Shown here: piece by piece, positions 47,021-57,300 of the stretch
How the letters are laid out: every line of letters starts with the position of its first letter
Numbering within the stretch: position 1 is the first letter of the stretch
Assembly: GCA_029219165.1 (NCBI GenBank)
Contig: JAQXSW010000021.1
Coordinates: 92,474 to 156,473, forward strand
Direction: 5' to 3'
Length of the DNA: 64,000 nucleotides
Origin: Oscillospiraceae bacterium
Lineage (GTDB): Bacteria > Bacillota > Clostridia > Oscillospirales > Acutalibacteraceae
The notes under the pieces: model-generated
Seen by the model: only the letters and a program-made list of their open reading frames with translations
Databases searched by the model: none
Told to the model about the DNA's origin: nothing
Translations under genes and position numbers: made by a program

Positions 47021-47530
47021 TTAGCTAAAATATGATTTAATAGTGTCCCACAAGCTGTGGTGAACCTTACCTCCGCTGACAGTGGCAATATCTCCACTGG
47101 AAAGATCAACGTAGGATACTTGATAATTCTCTACTTTTACCATTCCAAGGTTGTCACGCGCGTATGCATCAACCTTATCTAAGGATATGATTGAATCAAG
47201 TTGCATGTTCAACCTTGTATTTTCGCTGTCAAGTATTTCAATTTGCGAATTAATTGACTGAAGTTCTCTGTCAAGCTCGTCCGATTTTACCTGACTGTAA
47301 ATTTGGAAAGCAATAAGCACAAAAAATACAGCACAAATTGCCAAAACCTTCGTAGTTCTGACGGCGCTCATTCTCTGCTCCGCTTTAATTTGTTTTCTTG
47401 TTTTCTTAACAACTCTCGGCCTTGGAAGCTCATTCGGGTTTCTCTTTGGTTCGGGAGTTCTTATTTTAGGAGCAGCAGAGCCATACATATTCATTCTATT
47501 GTAATTTATTGCTTCATTTCTTGAAGCCAT
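47021..47530 (-). CDS. ftsL: Cell division protein FtsL-like
   Basis: 169 aa from ATG 47530. Basic, Pro-rich cytoplasmic N-terminus (about 1-60, RPRVVKKTRKQIKAEQ), one membrane helix (about 67-87, LAICAVFFVLIAFQIYS), then a heptad coiled coil (LDRELQSINSQIEILDSE) and the family end ARDNLGMVKVENYQVSYV. Sequence is weakly conserved in the family; identification relies on topology, the coiled coil and position between rsmH and the PBP gene. Confidence 0.88.
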   Translation of the reverse strand: MASRNEAINYNRMNMYGSAAPKIRTPEPKRNPNELPRPRVVKKTRKQIKAEQRMSAVRTTKVLAICAVFFVLIAFQIYSQVKSDELDRELQSINSQIEILDSENTRLNMQLDSIISLDKVDAYARDNLGMVKVENYQVSYVDLSSGDIATVSGGKVHHSLWDTIKSYFS

Positions 47531-47562
47531 TGGCTCCACCACCCTTCTATATAATGTAATAG

Positions 47563-48498
47563 TTATTTAATCCGTTCAATTGAACGAAGTTTTGCACTTC
47601 TTGACCTTGCATTCATGGAAAGTTCCAAGTCAGATGCTTCCTTGTATTTGAAACAAAGCTTGCCTCGGGGAGTATTTCCACAAACACAAACCGGAAATTC
47701 AGGAGGACATGTACAACCTTCACATAATTTGGAAAACGTTTGTTTAACCTTTCTGTCCTCCAATGAATGAAAGGTTATTATTGAGAGTATTCCGCCAATT
47801 TCCAATGAATCAAACATATCATTCACAGAACCCTCTAGTTTTTCAAGTTCCCCATTAACTTCTATACGAAGCGCTTGAAAGGTTCTTCTGGCCGGATGCC
47901 CGTTTCTACGTGCTTTTGCAGGCATTGAGGCTGATATTATTTCAACCAATTGCAAAGTTGTTTCAATCGGTGTAAAGTTTCTTGCCTTTACAATGTTTCT
48001 TGCAATACTTGATGCGTACTTTTCTTCGCCGTAGTCACGTATTATTCGGCGAAGCTCATCTTCTGACAAGGTATTGCATAAATCCGCCGCTGTAGGGCCT
48101 TCACGGCTCATACGCATGTCCAGCGGAGCGTCATTGTGGAACGAAAAACCGCGCTCGGCGGTGTCCAGTTGATATGAACTGACGCCAAGGTCAGCTAAAA
48201 TTCCGGAGACCTCAGAAATTCCAAGACTTCGGAGAATAGATTTTATGTTGCAATAATTGTCATGGACAATGGTAACCCTTTTGTCCTGACCAATTCGGGA
48301 TTCCAGCGTTTTTATGGCGTCAGGATCCCTATCAACGGCAATAAGGCGACCGTTTTCACCGAGCGCCTTAAGTATTTCGCTTGAATGACCTCCGCCACCG
48401 GCGGTGGCGTCCAAATAGATTCCATCCGGTTTTATACGAAGGGAATTTATTGTTTCATTAAGCAGTACCGGAATGTGTTCAAAATTCATTTCAGACAT
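47563..48498 (-). CDS. rsmH: 16S rRNA (cytosine1402-N4)-methyltransferase RsmH
   Basis: 311 aa. SAM-binding DATAGGGGHSSEILKALG, ILADLGVSSYQLD, ARRTFQALRIEVNGELE and SFHSLEDRKVKQTF are family landmarks. The start ATG overlaps the mraZ stop (TAATG). A nearby second ATG at 48489 is possible. C-terminal Cys-rich CEGCTCPPEFPVCVCG is a Firmicutes feature. Confidence 0.97.
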   Translation of the reverse strand: MSEMNFEHIPVLLNETINSLRIKPDGIYLDATAGGGGHSSEILKALGENGRLIAVDRDPDAIKTLESRIGQDKRVTIVHDNYCNIKSILRSLGISEVSGILADLGVSSYQLDTAERGFSFHNDAPLDMRMSREGPTAADLCNTLSEDELRRIIRDYGEEKYASSIARNIVKARNFTPIETTLQLVEIISASMPAKARRNGHPARRTFQALRIEVNGELEKLEGSVNDMFDSLEIGGILSIITFHSLEDRKVKQTFSKLCEGCTCPPEFPVCVCGNTPRGKLCFKYKEASDLELSMNARSRSAKLRSIERIK

Positions 48499-48917
48499 TA
48501 GAAGACAACCTCAATGTCAAGTTCGTCTGCACCGCGAGTCTTGTAGCAGTCATCCTCATACTCTTCTGCATCCCAAATTTCAAATTTGTTGCCCGAGCCT
48601 AAAATTACTACATCTTTTGAAAATCCGGCATATTCTATTAATTCGGCCTTCACTGTAAAGCGTCCTTGCTTATCCAGTTCGGCCATATCAGCATTTTTAA
48701 AGAAGTCTCTTTTATATCTTCTGTATGCTTCTGTGCCCGGAAGAGATTTAACCTGATCTGCAACCTTTTCCCACTCTTGCTGTGAATAGATATAAAGACA
48801 CTTATCAGGTGCTTTACAAATTACAAAGCCGCCTTCAAGGTAGTCTCTGTACTTTGCAGGTATAAATAGCCTGTTCTTAGCGTCAAGGCTATGATTGTAT
48901 GTACCTAAAAAGTCCAA
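48498..48917 (-). CDS. mraZ: Transcriptional regulator MraZ
   Basis: 139 aa from a TTG at 48917. I prefer this start because GGAG is 8 bases upstream and the N-terminus (DFLGTYNHSLDAKNRLFIPA) then aligns with known MraZ proteins; the in-frame ATG at 48941 has no ribosome site. The two SpoVT-AbrB-like halves each carry the DxxGR-type motif (LDAKNR and LDKQGRF). MraZ represses its own dcw operon by binding phased repeats upstream, and such repeats are visible here (48927-48971). Confidence 0.95.
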   Translation of the reverse strand: MDFLGTYNHSLDAKNRLFIPAKYRDYLEGGFVICKAPDKCLYIYSQQEWEKVADQVKSLPGTEAYRRYKRDFFKNADMAELDKQGRFTVKAELIEYAGFSKDVVILGSGNKFEIWDAEEYEDDCYKTRGADELDIEVVF

Positions 48918-48926
48918 GCTATTCAC

Positions 48927-48971
48927 TCCATTCTGCACCATTTTAATCCATTTTAGTGGAATTTTACTCCA
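48927..48971 (-). promoter_or_regulatory. Probable MraZ operator: phased TGG repeats
   Basis: On the minus strand TGGA/TGGT tetrads begin at 48950, 48940 and 48930, exactly 10 bases apart, with a fourth at 48971 (21 bases, two turns). The last is the ribosome site. MraZ boxes in other bacteria are TGG-containing repeats with the same helical spacing. Confidence 0.65.
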
Positions 48972-48982
48972 CTTACAGTTTT

Positions 48983-49011
48983 AGTATATGTTAATTGGGA
49001 GCCAATTGCAA
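48983..49011 (-). promoter_or_regulatory. Sigma-A-type promoter for the mraZ (dcw) operon
   Basis: Minus strand TTGCAA, 17-base spacer, TATACT. Transcription would start near 48976, so the MraZ-type repeats lie in the first part of the leader. The gap 48918-49230 otherwise contains AT-rich sequence and the hppA promoter. Confidence 0.7.
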
Positions 49012-49136
49012 GTTTTTTTTGAAAGTTTTTTTATTTTTATTTATACAAATGTATAAAATTGAAATATTCCTATGCTGAATTTTTTGTACAAGTTTATCTT
49101 TGTTAAATAATTGTCAATGTAGATGGCGTTTTTTTG

Positions 49137-49165
49137 TTGAATTTAGTATTCCTATTTGTTAAAAT
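49137..49165 (+). promoter_or_regulatory. Sigma-A-type promoter for hppA
   Basis: TTGAAT, 17-base spacer, TAAAAT, with a ~60-base leader before the hppA start. Confidence 0.6.
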
Positions 49166-49230
49166 GTTTTAGTCTTTACAAGGTTTGTAAGACCTATTAT
49201 TTAGAAAGAAATATTTTGGGAGGATCTAAA

Positions 49231-51255
49231 ATGGAAAAATTTCTTATTCTTGTTCCAATAGCAGGTGTGCTTGCTCTTGTATTTGCACTCATTCTTGCTA
49301 TGAGAGTTAACAAGGCTCCAGAAGGAACAGACAGAATGAAGGAAATTGCCGGAAACATCCATGAGGGTGCACTAGCTTTCTTAACAGCTGAGTACAAAAT
49401 CCTTGTTGTTTTTGTTGCAGTTCTCTTCCTCATAATTGGTATTGGTCTTAAGAGTTGGATCATGGCTATCTGCTTCATTGCAGGTGCTGTATTCTCAGTT
49501 CTTGCAGGTTTCTTTGGTATGACAGTTGCTACAAAGGCAAATGTTCGTACAGCTAACGCTGCTAAAGAAAGCGGCATGAATAAAGCTCTTTCAATTGCAT
49601 TCTCAGGCGGTGCTGTTATGGGAATGTCCGTTGTAGGTCTTGGTCTTCTTGGTGTTGGCCTTATCTACATGCTCACAAAAGACACAAGCGTACTCTTCGG
49701 TTTCTCACTTGGTGCATCTTCAATTGCACTCTTTGCTCGTGTTGGCGGTGGTATTTACACAAAGGCTGCTGACGTAGGTGCTGACCTTGTTGGTAAGGTT
49801 GAGAACAATATTCCGGAAGATGACCCAAGAAACCCTGCAGTTATTGCTGATAACGTTGGTGACAACGTAGGTGACGTTGCCGGTATGGGTGCTGACCTTT
49901 ATGAATCATATGTTGGTTCTGTAGTTTCAGCAGTTACACTTGGTGCTCTCCTTACATCAAATTCAACCGTAGTTGAAAAGATCCCGGGTTCTGGTGTTCT
50001 TTTCCCTCTCTTCCTTGCAGCTCTTGGAATTGTTGCTTCAATCATTTCAACATTCTTTGTACGTGGTAAGGATGGTTCAAACCCTCATACAGCACTTAAG
50101 GTTGCTCAGTGGGTATCATCTATTCTCGTAGTTATTGCAGCATTTGTTCTTTGTAAGTTCTGCTTCACCGGCTTCGGTGCTTTCATTGCAATAATCGCAG
50201 GTCTTATTGTAGGCCTTCTCATTGGTACAGTTACAGAAATGTATACATCTGACTCTTACAAGTCAGTTAAGAAGATTGCAGAGCAGTCACAGACCGGTCC
50301 TGCAACAACAATCATTTCAGGTCTTTCAGTTGGTATGCTTTCAACAGCAGTTCCAATTCTTCTCATTGCCATCGGCATCTTCCTTGCTTACCACTTTGCA
50401 GGACTCTATGGTATTGCACTTGCAGCTGTTGGTATGCTTTCAACAACAGGTATTACTGTTGCTGTTGATGCTTACGGTCCTATTGCTGATAACGCCGGCG
50501 GTATTGCTGAAATGTCAGGTCTTGACGAATCAGTTCGTGAAATCACAGACAAACTTGACTCTGTTGGTAATACAACAGCAGCTGTTGGTAAAGGATTTGC
50601 AATTGGTTCAGCTGCTCTTACAGCGCTTGCTCTCTTCTCAACATACACAGAGACAATTTCTAAGACAACAGGCGAAGCAATGTCAATTGACGTTACAAAT
50701 GCAATGGTAGTTATTGGTCTTCTTATTGGTGGTATGCTTCCATTCCTCTTCTCAGCTTTCACAATGGATTCTGTTGGTAAAGCTGCAAACAAGATGATTG
50801 AAGAAGTTCGCCGTCAGTTCCATGAAATCCCTGGTATCCTTGAAGGCACAGCAAAGCCTGACTACAAGACTTGTGTTGCTATCTCTACTCAGGCAGCTCT
50901 TAAGGAAATGATTGTTCCTGGTGTTATTGCTGTTCTTGCTCCTTTAGCAGTTGGATTCCTTCTTGGACCTGAAGCCCTTGGCGGTCTCCTTGCAGGTTCT
51001 CTTGTATCCGGTGTTCTAATGGCTATCTTCATGTCAAATGCCGGCGGCGCTTGGGACAACGCAAAGAAGTACATTGAAAGTGGCGTATACGGCGGTAAGG
51101 GTTCAGATGCTCACCATGCAGCAGTAGTTGGTGACACAGTTGGTGACCCATTCAAAGATACATCAGGTCCTTCAATCAACATTCTCATTAAGCTCATGAC
51201 AGTTATTTCAACTGTATTTGCAGCTGCAATTGCAAGTGTTGGCGGACTTATCTAA
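49231..51255 (+). CDS. hppA: Membrane-bound ion-pumping pyrophosphatase, K+-dependent type
   Basis: 674 aa from ATG 49231 (GGGAGG upstream), about 16 membrane helices. Hydrolyses PPi and pumps H+ or Na+. Signature [12 protein letters not shown] and the acidic [16 protein letters not shown] are present, as is the second acidic motif [16 protein letters not shown]. In [16 protein letters not shown] the key residue is Ala, not Lys, which marks the K+-dependent subfamily. Whether it moves H+, Na+ or both cannot be read safely here. It is a single gene, divergent from mraZ, ended by a strong terminator. Confidence 0.96.
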   Translation: MEKFLILVPIAGVLALVFALILAMRVNKAPEGTDRMKEIAGNIHEGALAFLTAEYKILVVFVAVLFLIIGIGLKSWIMAICFIAGAVFSVLAGFFGMTVATKANVRTANAAKESGMNKALSIAFSGGAVMGMSVVGLGLLGVGLIYMLTKDTSVLFGFSLGASSIALFARVGGGIYTKAADVGADLVGKVENNIPEDDPRNPAVIADNVGDNVGDVAGMGADLYESYVGSVVSAVTLGALLTSNSTVVEKIPGSGVLFPLFLAALGIVASIISTFFVRGKDGSNPHTALKVAQWVSSILVVIAAFVLCKFCFTGFGAFIAIIAGLIVGLLIGTVTEMYTSDSYKSVKKIAEQSQTGPATTIISGLSVGMLSTAVPILLIAIGIFLAYHFAGLYGIALAAVGMLSTTGITVAVDAYGPIADNAGGIAEMSGLDESVREITDKLDSVGNTTAAVGKGFAIGSAALTALALFSTYTETISKTTGEAMSIDVTNAMVVIGLLIGGMLPFLFSAFTMDSVGKAANKMIEEVRRQFHEIPGILEGTAKPDYKTCVAISTQAALKEMIVPGVIAVLAPLAVGFLLGPEALGGLLAGSLVSGVLMAIFMSNAGGAWDNAKKYIESGVYGGKGSDAHHAAVVGDTVGDPFKDTSGPSINILIKLMTVISTVFAAAIASVGGLI

Positions 51256-51276
51256 AGCTTAAATTAAACATAATAA

Positions 51277-51309
51277 AAGGCACTCAATTCAAATTGAATT
51301 GAGTGCCTT
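51277..51309. terminator. Bidirectional terminator after hppA
   Basis: AAGGCACTCAATTCAA / TTGAATTGAGTGCCTT near-continuous palindrome with A and T tracts, between converging genes. Confidence 0.9.
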
Positions 51310-51324
51310 ATTTTTTATTCCTAT

Positions 51325-54138
51325 TTAATGACCTGCTGTATCCTGTACAAAGAATGTTGCATAAGGTTTATCTTCCTTCATAGAGCACATTGAAACAATT
51401 GTCATTGTTGTAAAATGTTCTCTGTCCTTTGTACGACATCTGATTTTAATTGAGCTTCCCTTTTCATTATTTGCTATTCTTTCCTTAATGGATTCAAGAC
51501 TTAAGAATTTCTCAGCCTCTTCACAATCATCCGGATGGGATACATTATTTACGAACTGCTTTACAGCCATTTCATAACTTTGGTTATTTGGAATATTTAA
51601 AAATGGAGGTTTAGTCTGATATACACTGTATTTATTTTCCGTTGCATCCACATAAAAGATAATATCACAGAAATTTACTACTGTGTCACTAATAGTGGTT
51701 TCAAGAGCCTTGTAAGCCTCTTCATACTGCTTATTTACATCCTCTGACTGTCCAATAAGTACACACTTGTATTCTTCCTTACCATTCTTTTCAACCTTCA
51801 TCTTTGAAAAGATAAGCTTTAAATTCATTAATTCAGAACCTATTCTAAATTTAAAGGATGAAAGAAGTTGTTCTTTTCCATTGTTAAATGCGTTTTCAAC
51901 ATTTTTAAGATTGCAGAACTTGGAAAATCTTTCCATATCTTCTTTAACAATAAACTTAGGAGCATATATTCCAATTGCCCATGCAACATCACCTGAATCC
52001 GGTTGATTTCCAAACTTTTGAGTGTTGCAGTAAAGTTTCTTGAAAGTTCCCTTTTCAATATCAAGCTCATAAATAAATGAACAAACATTCATAAGGGCTG
52101 ATCTTACAGATTCAGAAATCAAAACCTTCTTTTCCGTTTGGTCATATTCAGGTTTGTTTCCACTGGTTTCAGTGTAAACAAAAGCTCTGAAGTCATTAGA
52201 ATCTGAGTCCGGATTAATTCTGACTATGCTGATTTTAGACCATTCGTAGGTCTTTGTGTCCTTCATTAAAACACGCATTTCCGTAACAATAGTTCTTTCG
52301 TTTTGGTAGAAAGAAGACATAACTGAAATTGGAGAACACCTATTTTTTACAATTGCGGCATCATCCGGGTGAACATATCTGTCTATAATAAACTTTAAAA
52401 TTTCACTAAACTTTTCACCCTGCGCTGCAACTAATTTGCTCTGCACAAAATCTTTGCTTGCTTTGATATTGATGAATTTATATGTGTCATTATTGAAATC
52501 AACTTCAAGAAGCATTCCCGGTAAAAGACGTTGAATTGCTTTAAGCTTTTCAATGGCAAATTCCGGATCATCCTCAACATTAAGATTTCTTCCGACCTGG
52601 AATTCTGCCGGCATTTCCTCACGTCTGTTACCCTCAAGAAGAGTTGTAAATCTTGAATGAGGAATTGGTTCTGAATATACATATCCCTGAATTATGTCAC
52701 AGCCTATTTCTTTGAGGAAACTAACCTGCGCCCAGTTTTCAATTCCCTCAGCAACAGTCTTCATACTAAGTGCTCTTGACATTGTTACAACACTTGAAAT
52801 AAGGGCCTTATCTCTGTCAAGATTTTCACTGTCTTTAAAGAAAAGTCTGTCAAGTTTCAATGTATCCATTGGAAGATTCTTAAGAATATTGAGCGATGAA
52901 TACCCAGAGCCAAAATCATCTATTGAACAAGAAAAACCAACTTTCTTTAAACTCATTACAATCTTTTTAAGTATTTCAAGATTTTCAAATACAATGCTCT
53001 CTGTAAATTCAAGTTCCAAGAGACCATCCGGAATGTCATATTTTTCTTTTATCTTGGTATATCTCTTCACAAAGTCAAGTCTGTAAAATTGAAGTCTGGA
53101 GACGTTGATGGAAACCGGTACAACCTTTATGCCGGCATCAATCCAGTCCCTCATATTCTTACACACTGTTTCAAATACAAATTGATCCAAATTAATAATG
53201 AAACCGTTCTGTTCAAAAAGAGGAATAAATTTTGCAGGAGACATGAATCCTGATTCCGGACTGTCCCAACGAACAAGTGCCTCTGCTCCAACTATTTCAC
53301 CGGAGTCAACTTCATATTTAGGTTGGAAATATACTTTAAACTCTTCGTTGGCAAGAGCACTTTCCATTCTTCTTTCAAGCTCTTTTTCAGCAATTACACG
53401 TTCTCTGATTTCCTCCGTGTAATATGCAATGTGATATTCCGAACTTCCCTTGATAGACTTTTGAGCCATGTTTGCTCTGTCAATCATTTCACTTATTGTA
53501 AGTTCGCCATTTGTTTCTCCGGTACAGAAAATACCGACATATATTTCCGGCTTATAGTGAGCTTTTTGAATATCCTCAAACCAACAGACATCATCAATTA
53601 TTGAGTATATGTACTCAACAAACTCATTTTTATCTTCATAAGGAACGATTGCAGTATAATTATCTGCTGAAATACGTGCAAAATACCCTTTTTCTCCTAC
53701 TGTCTCCTTAATTTTTGAAGAAATAAACATAAGGATATTGTCACCGACATCATAACCAAAGGTGTCATTAATATATTTGAAGTTCATTATGTCTGCATAA
53801 AAAACAGCATATTTTTTTGATTTGTCCTCTAAAAGCAAATCAGCCTCTCTAAGGAACTTTTCATAGTTTATTCCGTTAGTAAGTCTGTCTGTGTCCGCAA
53901 ACTTGTCCATACGGGTTTCATACCTGTACAGAGCCAAATACGTTAATACAATTGCAAACAATAAATATGTAAGTCCTAAAACAACAAAGTTAGAATATAG
54001 ATATACCGCTGATGTTGAAAGTTTCAAATTCAAAGCAGCCATTATAACAGCTAGAGTAGTAATTACAGTGAAAATAAATACTAGCAACAAAAGCATTTTT
54101 ACTTTTACTCGTCTGATTTCTGTGGTTTTGCTACTCAA
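51325..54138 (-). CDS. GGDEF-EAL membrane protein, probable c-di-GMP phosphodiesterase
   Basis: 937 aa. Two membrane helices (about 14-36 and 45-67), a GGDEF domain with the active site changed to SADNY (about residue 155), so probably without cyclase activity, then an EAL domain with the key motifs EALVRW (~283), SINVS, ELEFTES, SIDDFGSGYSSL and KLDR kept, so probably active. A ~430-residue C-terminal region follows with PAS_3-like pieces (YVHPDDAAIV, SHPDDCEEAEKF), an unusual order for sensors. TTG start at 54138 with GGAGGG upstream. It is a paralogue of the divergent gene at 54400. Confidence 0.9.
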   Translation of the reverse strand: MSSKTTEIRRVKVKMLLLLVFIFTVITTLAVIMAALNLKLSTSAVYLYSNFVVLGLTYLLFAIVLTYLALYRYETRMDKFADTDRLTNGINYEKFLREADLLLEDKSKKYAVFYADIMNFKYINDTFGYDVGDNILMFISSKIKETVGEKGYFARISADNYTAIVPYEDKNEFVEYIYSIIDDVCWFEDIQKAHYKPEIYVGIFCTGETNGELTISEMIDRANMAQKSIKGSSEYHIAYYTEEIRERVIAEKELERRMESALANEEFKVYFQPKYEVDSGEIVGAEALVRWDSPESGFMSPAKFIPLFEQNGFIINLDQFVFETVCKNMRDWIDAGIKVVPVSINVSRLQFYRLDFVKRYTKIKEKYDIPDGLLELEFTESIVFENLEILKKIVMSLKKVGFSCSIDDFGSGYSSLNILKNLPMDTLKLDRLFFKDSENLDRDKALISSVVTMSRALSMKTVAEGIENWAQVSFLKEIGCDIIQGYVYSEPIPHSRFTTLLEGNRREEMPAEFQVGRNLNVEDDPEFAIEKLKAIQRLLPGMLLEVDFNNDTYKFINIKASKDFVQSKLVAAQGEKFSEILKFIIDRYVHPDDAAIVKNRCSPISVMSSFYQNERTIVTEMRVLMKDTKTYEWSKISIVRINPDSDSNDFRAFVYTETSGNKPEYDQTEKKVLISESVRSALMNVCSFIYELDIEKGTFKKLYCNTQKFGNQPDSGDVAWAIGIYAPKFIVKEDMERFSKFCNLKNVENAFNNGKEQLLSSFKFRIGSELMNLKLIFSKMKVEKNGKEEYKCVLIGQSEDVNKQYEEAYKALETTISDTVVNFCDIIFYVDATENKYSVYQTKPPFLNIPNNQSYEMAVKQFVNNVSHPDDCEEAEKFLSLESIKERIANNEKGSSIKIRCRTKDREHFTTMTIVSMCSMKEDKPYATFFVQDTAGH

Positions 54139-54196
54139 GATTATCCCTCCGGAAACTATTGCACGTTTTGTTTAAAAAAAATAAAAATATGTATAG

Positions 54197-54288
54197 AATT
54201 TTATACAAATACACAATATAAATTCTATCATTATAGTTAGCTTTTGTCAACGAAACCGTCTTAAAATTTTATACATATTACACAAATA
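54197..54288. repeat. Imperfect direct repeats between the two c-di-GMP genes
   Basis: AATTTTATACA followed by an AATACACAATA-like half occurs at 54197-54218 and again at 54265-54288 with few differences, 68 bases apart, in the 261-base divergent promoter region. It could be a shared operator; chance similarity in AT-rich DNA is possible. Confidence 0.45.
54222..54250 (-). promoter_or_regulatory. Sigma-A-type promoter for the 937-aa GGDEF-EAL gene
   Basis: Minus strand consensus TTGACA, 17-base spacer, TAGAAT. Confidence 0.7.
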
Positions 54289-54335
54289 ATTCTTTGGTTA
54301 AAACGATAAATATAAGCAAGTTATTAAATTTTACT

Positions 54336-54364
54336 ATACAATTCAAGATTTAATTGATATAATT
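54336..54364 (+). promoter_or_regulatory. Extended -10 promoter for the 1376-aa GGDEF-EAL gene
   Basis: TGATATAAT (TG-n-TATAAT extended -10, TATAAT at 54359-54364) with only a weak -35 (TATACA). Confidence 0.5.
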
Positions 54365-54399
54365 ACAGTGTGTATTTTCTAATCGGAGGTTCAACCCTT

Positions 54400-57300
54400 A
54401 TGCTCAAGGACGAAAAGAACATCACTAAAAGCATTATTTTTTTTGGCGGTATAGCTACAGTTTTCATAATTGTATATCTTACGGTTCTTACATTTACATA
54501 CAGTAAGACTCAGCAGACAGCCGAAGATTCTCTACTTCACGCAACAGCTACCGCAAAAATTACTGTTACGTCAGCAATAGATGCTGATGTAAGACAAACA
54601 AATAATTTAACGCATGAATTGTCCATGAACCTGTTAAATGCTTCTTCAGACGAATACTGTGACATCCTAAAAAAATTGCATAAGAACGTTGTATCCTCCT
54701 CTTTTAACAAGGTTACTCTTCTTATAGATGATCACTATTATTCCTCTACCGGAAAAAGCGGCATTGTTGACAAAGTTAAAGAAGAAGAAATAAAAAAATA
54801 TCTTGAACAAGAAATTTTTGCCTATGAAGGCGAATTAAACAATAATGAACAAACAGTTGTCATGGTAAGGGATATAAAGCTCAATGACAATAAAACATGT
54901 TACGTAGTCTGTCTCTATGAACATAGTGAAATACTAAATAATTGCTATTCTGACAAATATTATGCTGAAAACGGAACCAATCTGTTTTTTACAAATGACG
55001 GAAACTTTATTTTTGCACCGGATAATAAAAATAACGTTTTCACTAATGAAAGCAACATATTTAGTGCAATTGAAAAATATAAGGTAAATAACAATCCTCC
55101 AAGAAAGGAAATATATGACGAATTCACAGCAAGCGTTACAACAATAGAAGTTAACGGGTTAAAATATGCTGTTACTTACACACAAAGTCAAAATCCTCAG
55201 TATGATTTTGACATTGCCAGAATTGTTCCGACTAAAGACTTGTTTTCAATTACAGGAAATCTCTTAAGCACAATTTTCATTGCATCTGTCATATTCTTTT
55301 TCATAATTATTACCCTTGCATACAGATTCTTTAAAGCCACAAAAAGCACCTCTGAAAAAATTCAAAACATTGCCTATACTGACCCCCTTACCGGCTATGC
55401 AAACTTTGCAAAATTCAAGGAAGACGGTAAGGAAATGCTAAAAAATGCATCGCCGGGGGAATACTATATGGCTTGCGCAGATATAGTTGGATTCAGATAT
55501 ATAAACGATGCATTCGGTTATGATGTAGGTGACCAAATTCTTATAGAAATCACTAAAAATATAGCTGAACTTCTTAACGAAGGTGAAATTTTCTCCCGTA
55601 TTTCCGGGGACAAGTTTGTAATTCTTACAAAACGTGACCTCAGCGAAACTGACAACGAATTGTTTATTTACAAGCTCACTGAAAGAATAAGTACAATAGG
55701 CCCACTTGCAAAGTCACATATTAGACTTGAAATACAAATGGGAATATATAAAATCCAACCAAATGATATTGAAGAACTTTCACTGAATGCAATGTATGAC
55801 CGTTGTCTTATTGCTCTTTATTCAATTGAGCACAGTGACACAGGCATTGCTGTTTATGATTCATCTATTTATAACGAGCAACTTGAAAAAAAGAACATTG
55901 AATCCAGAATGCATGAAGCTCTTCAAAATGGAGAATTCAGAGTATATGTTCAACCTAAATACAGAACTTCAAACGGCAAACTTGCAGCCGGAGAAGCATT
56001 AATAAGATGGGTTGACCCTGAAAAAGGACTTATTCCGCCTGTTAAATTTATCCCTCTATTTGAACAAAACAGATTTGTTCATGATGTAGATCTCTATGTA
56101 ATGGAAGTTGTTGCAAGATTCCTTCGTATGAGACTCAATGAGGGGCTTCCGGTTGTTCCTATTTCTCTTAATATTTCACCTGTTGAAATCACCATGCCAA
56201 ACTTCAAGGAATCCTATATTTCAATTAAAGATAAGTATGACATTCCTGATAAATTAATTGAACTTGAATTTACCGAAGGAATTTTCTTTGATGACGAAAA
56301 GTATTTCCAAGAAATAATTAAGGATTTCCAAAATCACGGATTTACATGTTCCATAGACGATTTCGGATCCGGGTATTCATCGCTCAACATACTTAAATCT
56401 CTTCCTGTTGATACCCTTAAACTTGACAGAATATTCTTTAAGGAAAGTGACAACATTGCCCGTGACCGTTCAGTAGTTAGAAGTGTAGTTTCAATGGCTA
56501 GGGCTCTTAACATTAAGACTGTTGCTGAGGGTGTAGAAACTATAGAAGCTGTGGACTTCTTAAAATTAATAGGATGTACACTAATTCAAGGATATATTTA
56601 TTCAAAGCCATTACCTCTAACAGAGTTTGAGGAACGACTTAACACTGAAAACATAGACACAAATGATGAACTTGACTTAGACTTTGACAAGTTTGAGGCA
56701 ATACCTCTGGATGTCCCGCTTACCAATTCAATAGATAGCTCACTTAGAAGTACATACACAGCTATTTGTGAAATTAACACAAACGGTAACATATACCATA
56801 TATACTATCCAAATGAATCTACAGAAAATATTATTGAAAAAATACCTGAGCGTGGCTTCTACACATCATTTGTAAATGATTTAATTCCAAAATTCCTTCA
56901 TCCAAAAGATTTAGATGCCGTTATAGCCAAAATGAATCCTATCAGCCTTGTTGAACACTTTAAAAATAACAAGGAATTGGATTTTGAATACAGACACATG
57001 CGTTTAAACGGTTCTTACTCATGGATAAAAGTACACATAATTAAAGCAAGCGGTGGTAGAGCTGACAGCCAAGTTTTCTTTGCATATTTCAATGTTATTG
57101 ACAACTACAAAGAAACAGAAGAAAAACTTGAAGCCTTCCAAAACCGTTTTGCAAGTGCTTACTCTTCATTCAAAGGTGTTATTTTTGAAATTGACCCTGA
57201 AACAGAGCTCTGTGAAAAACTTGAAAGTCACTCAAACACACTTGCAGTTTTCCAAAACGGTACAAACTATGAATATGCAAGACAATTTATAGATGAAAAT

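Noticed and set aside
54139..54399. c-di-GMP riboswitch in front of the GGDEF-EAL genes
   Set aside because: The conserved GGUCACGCACAGGGCAAACC-type core is not present on either strand.
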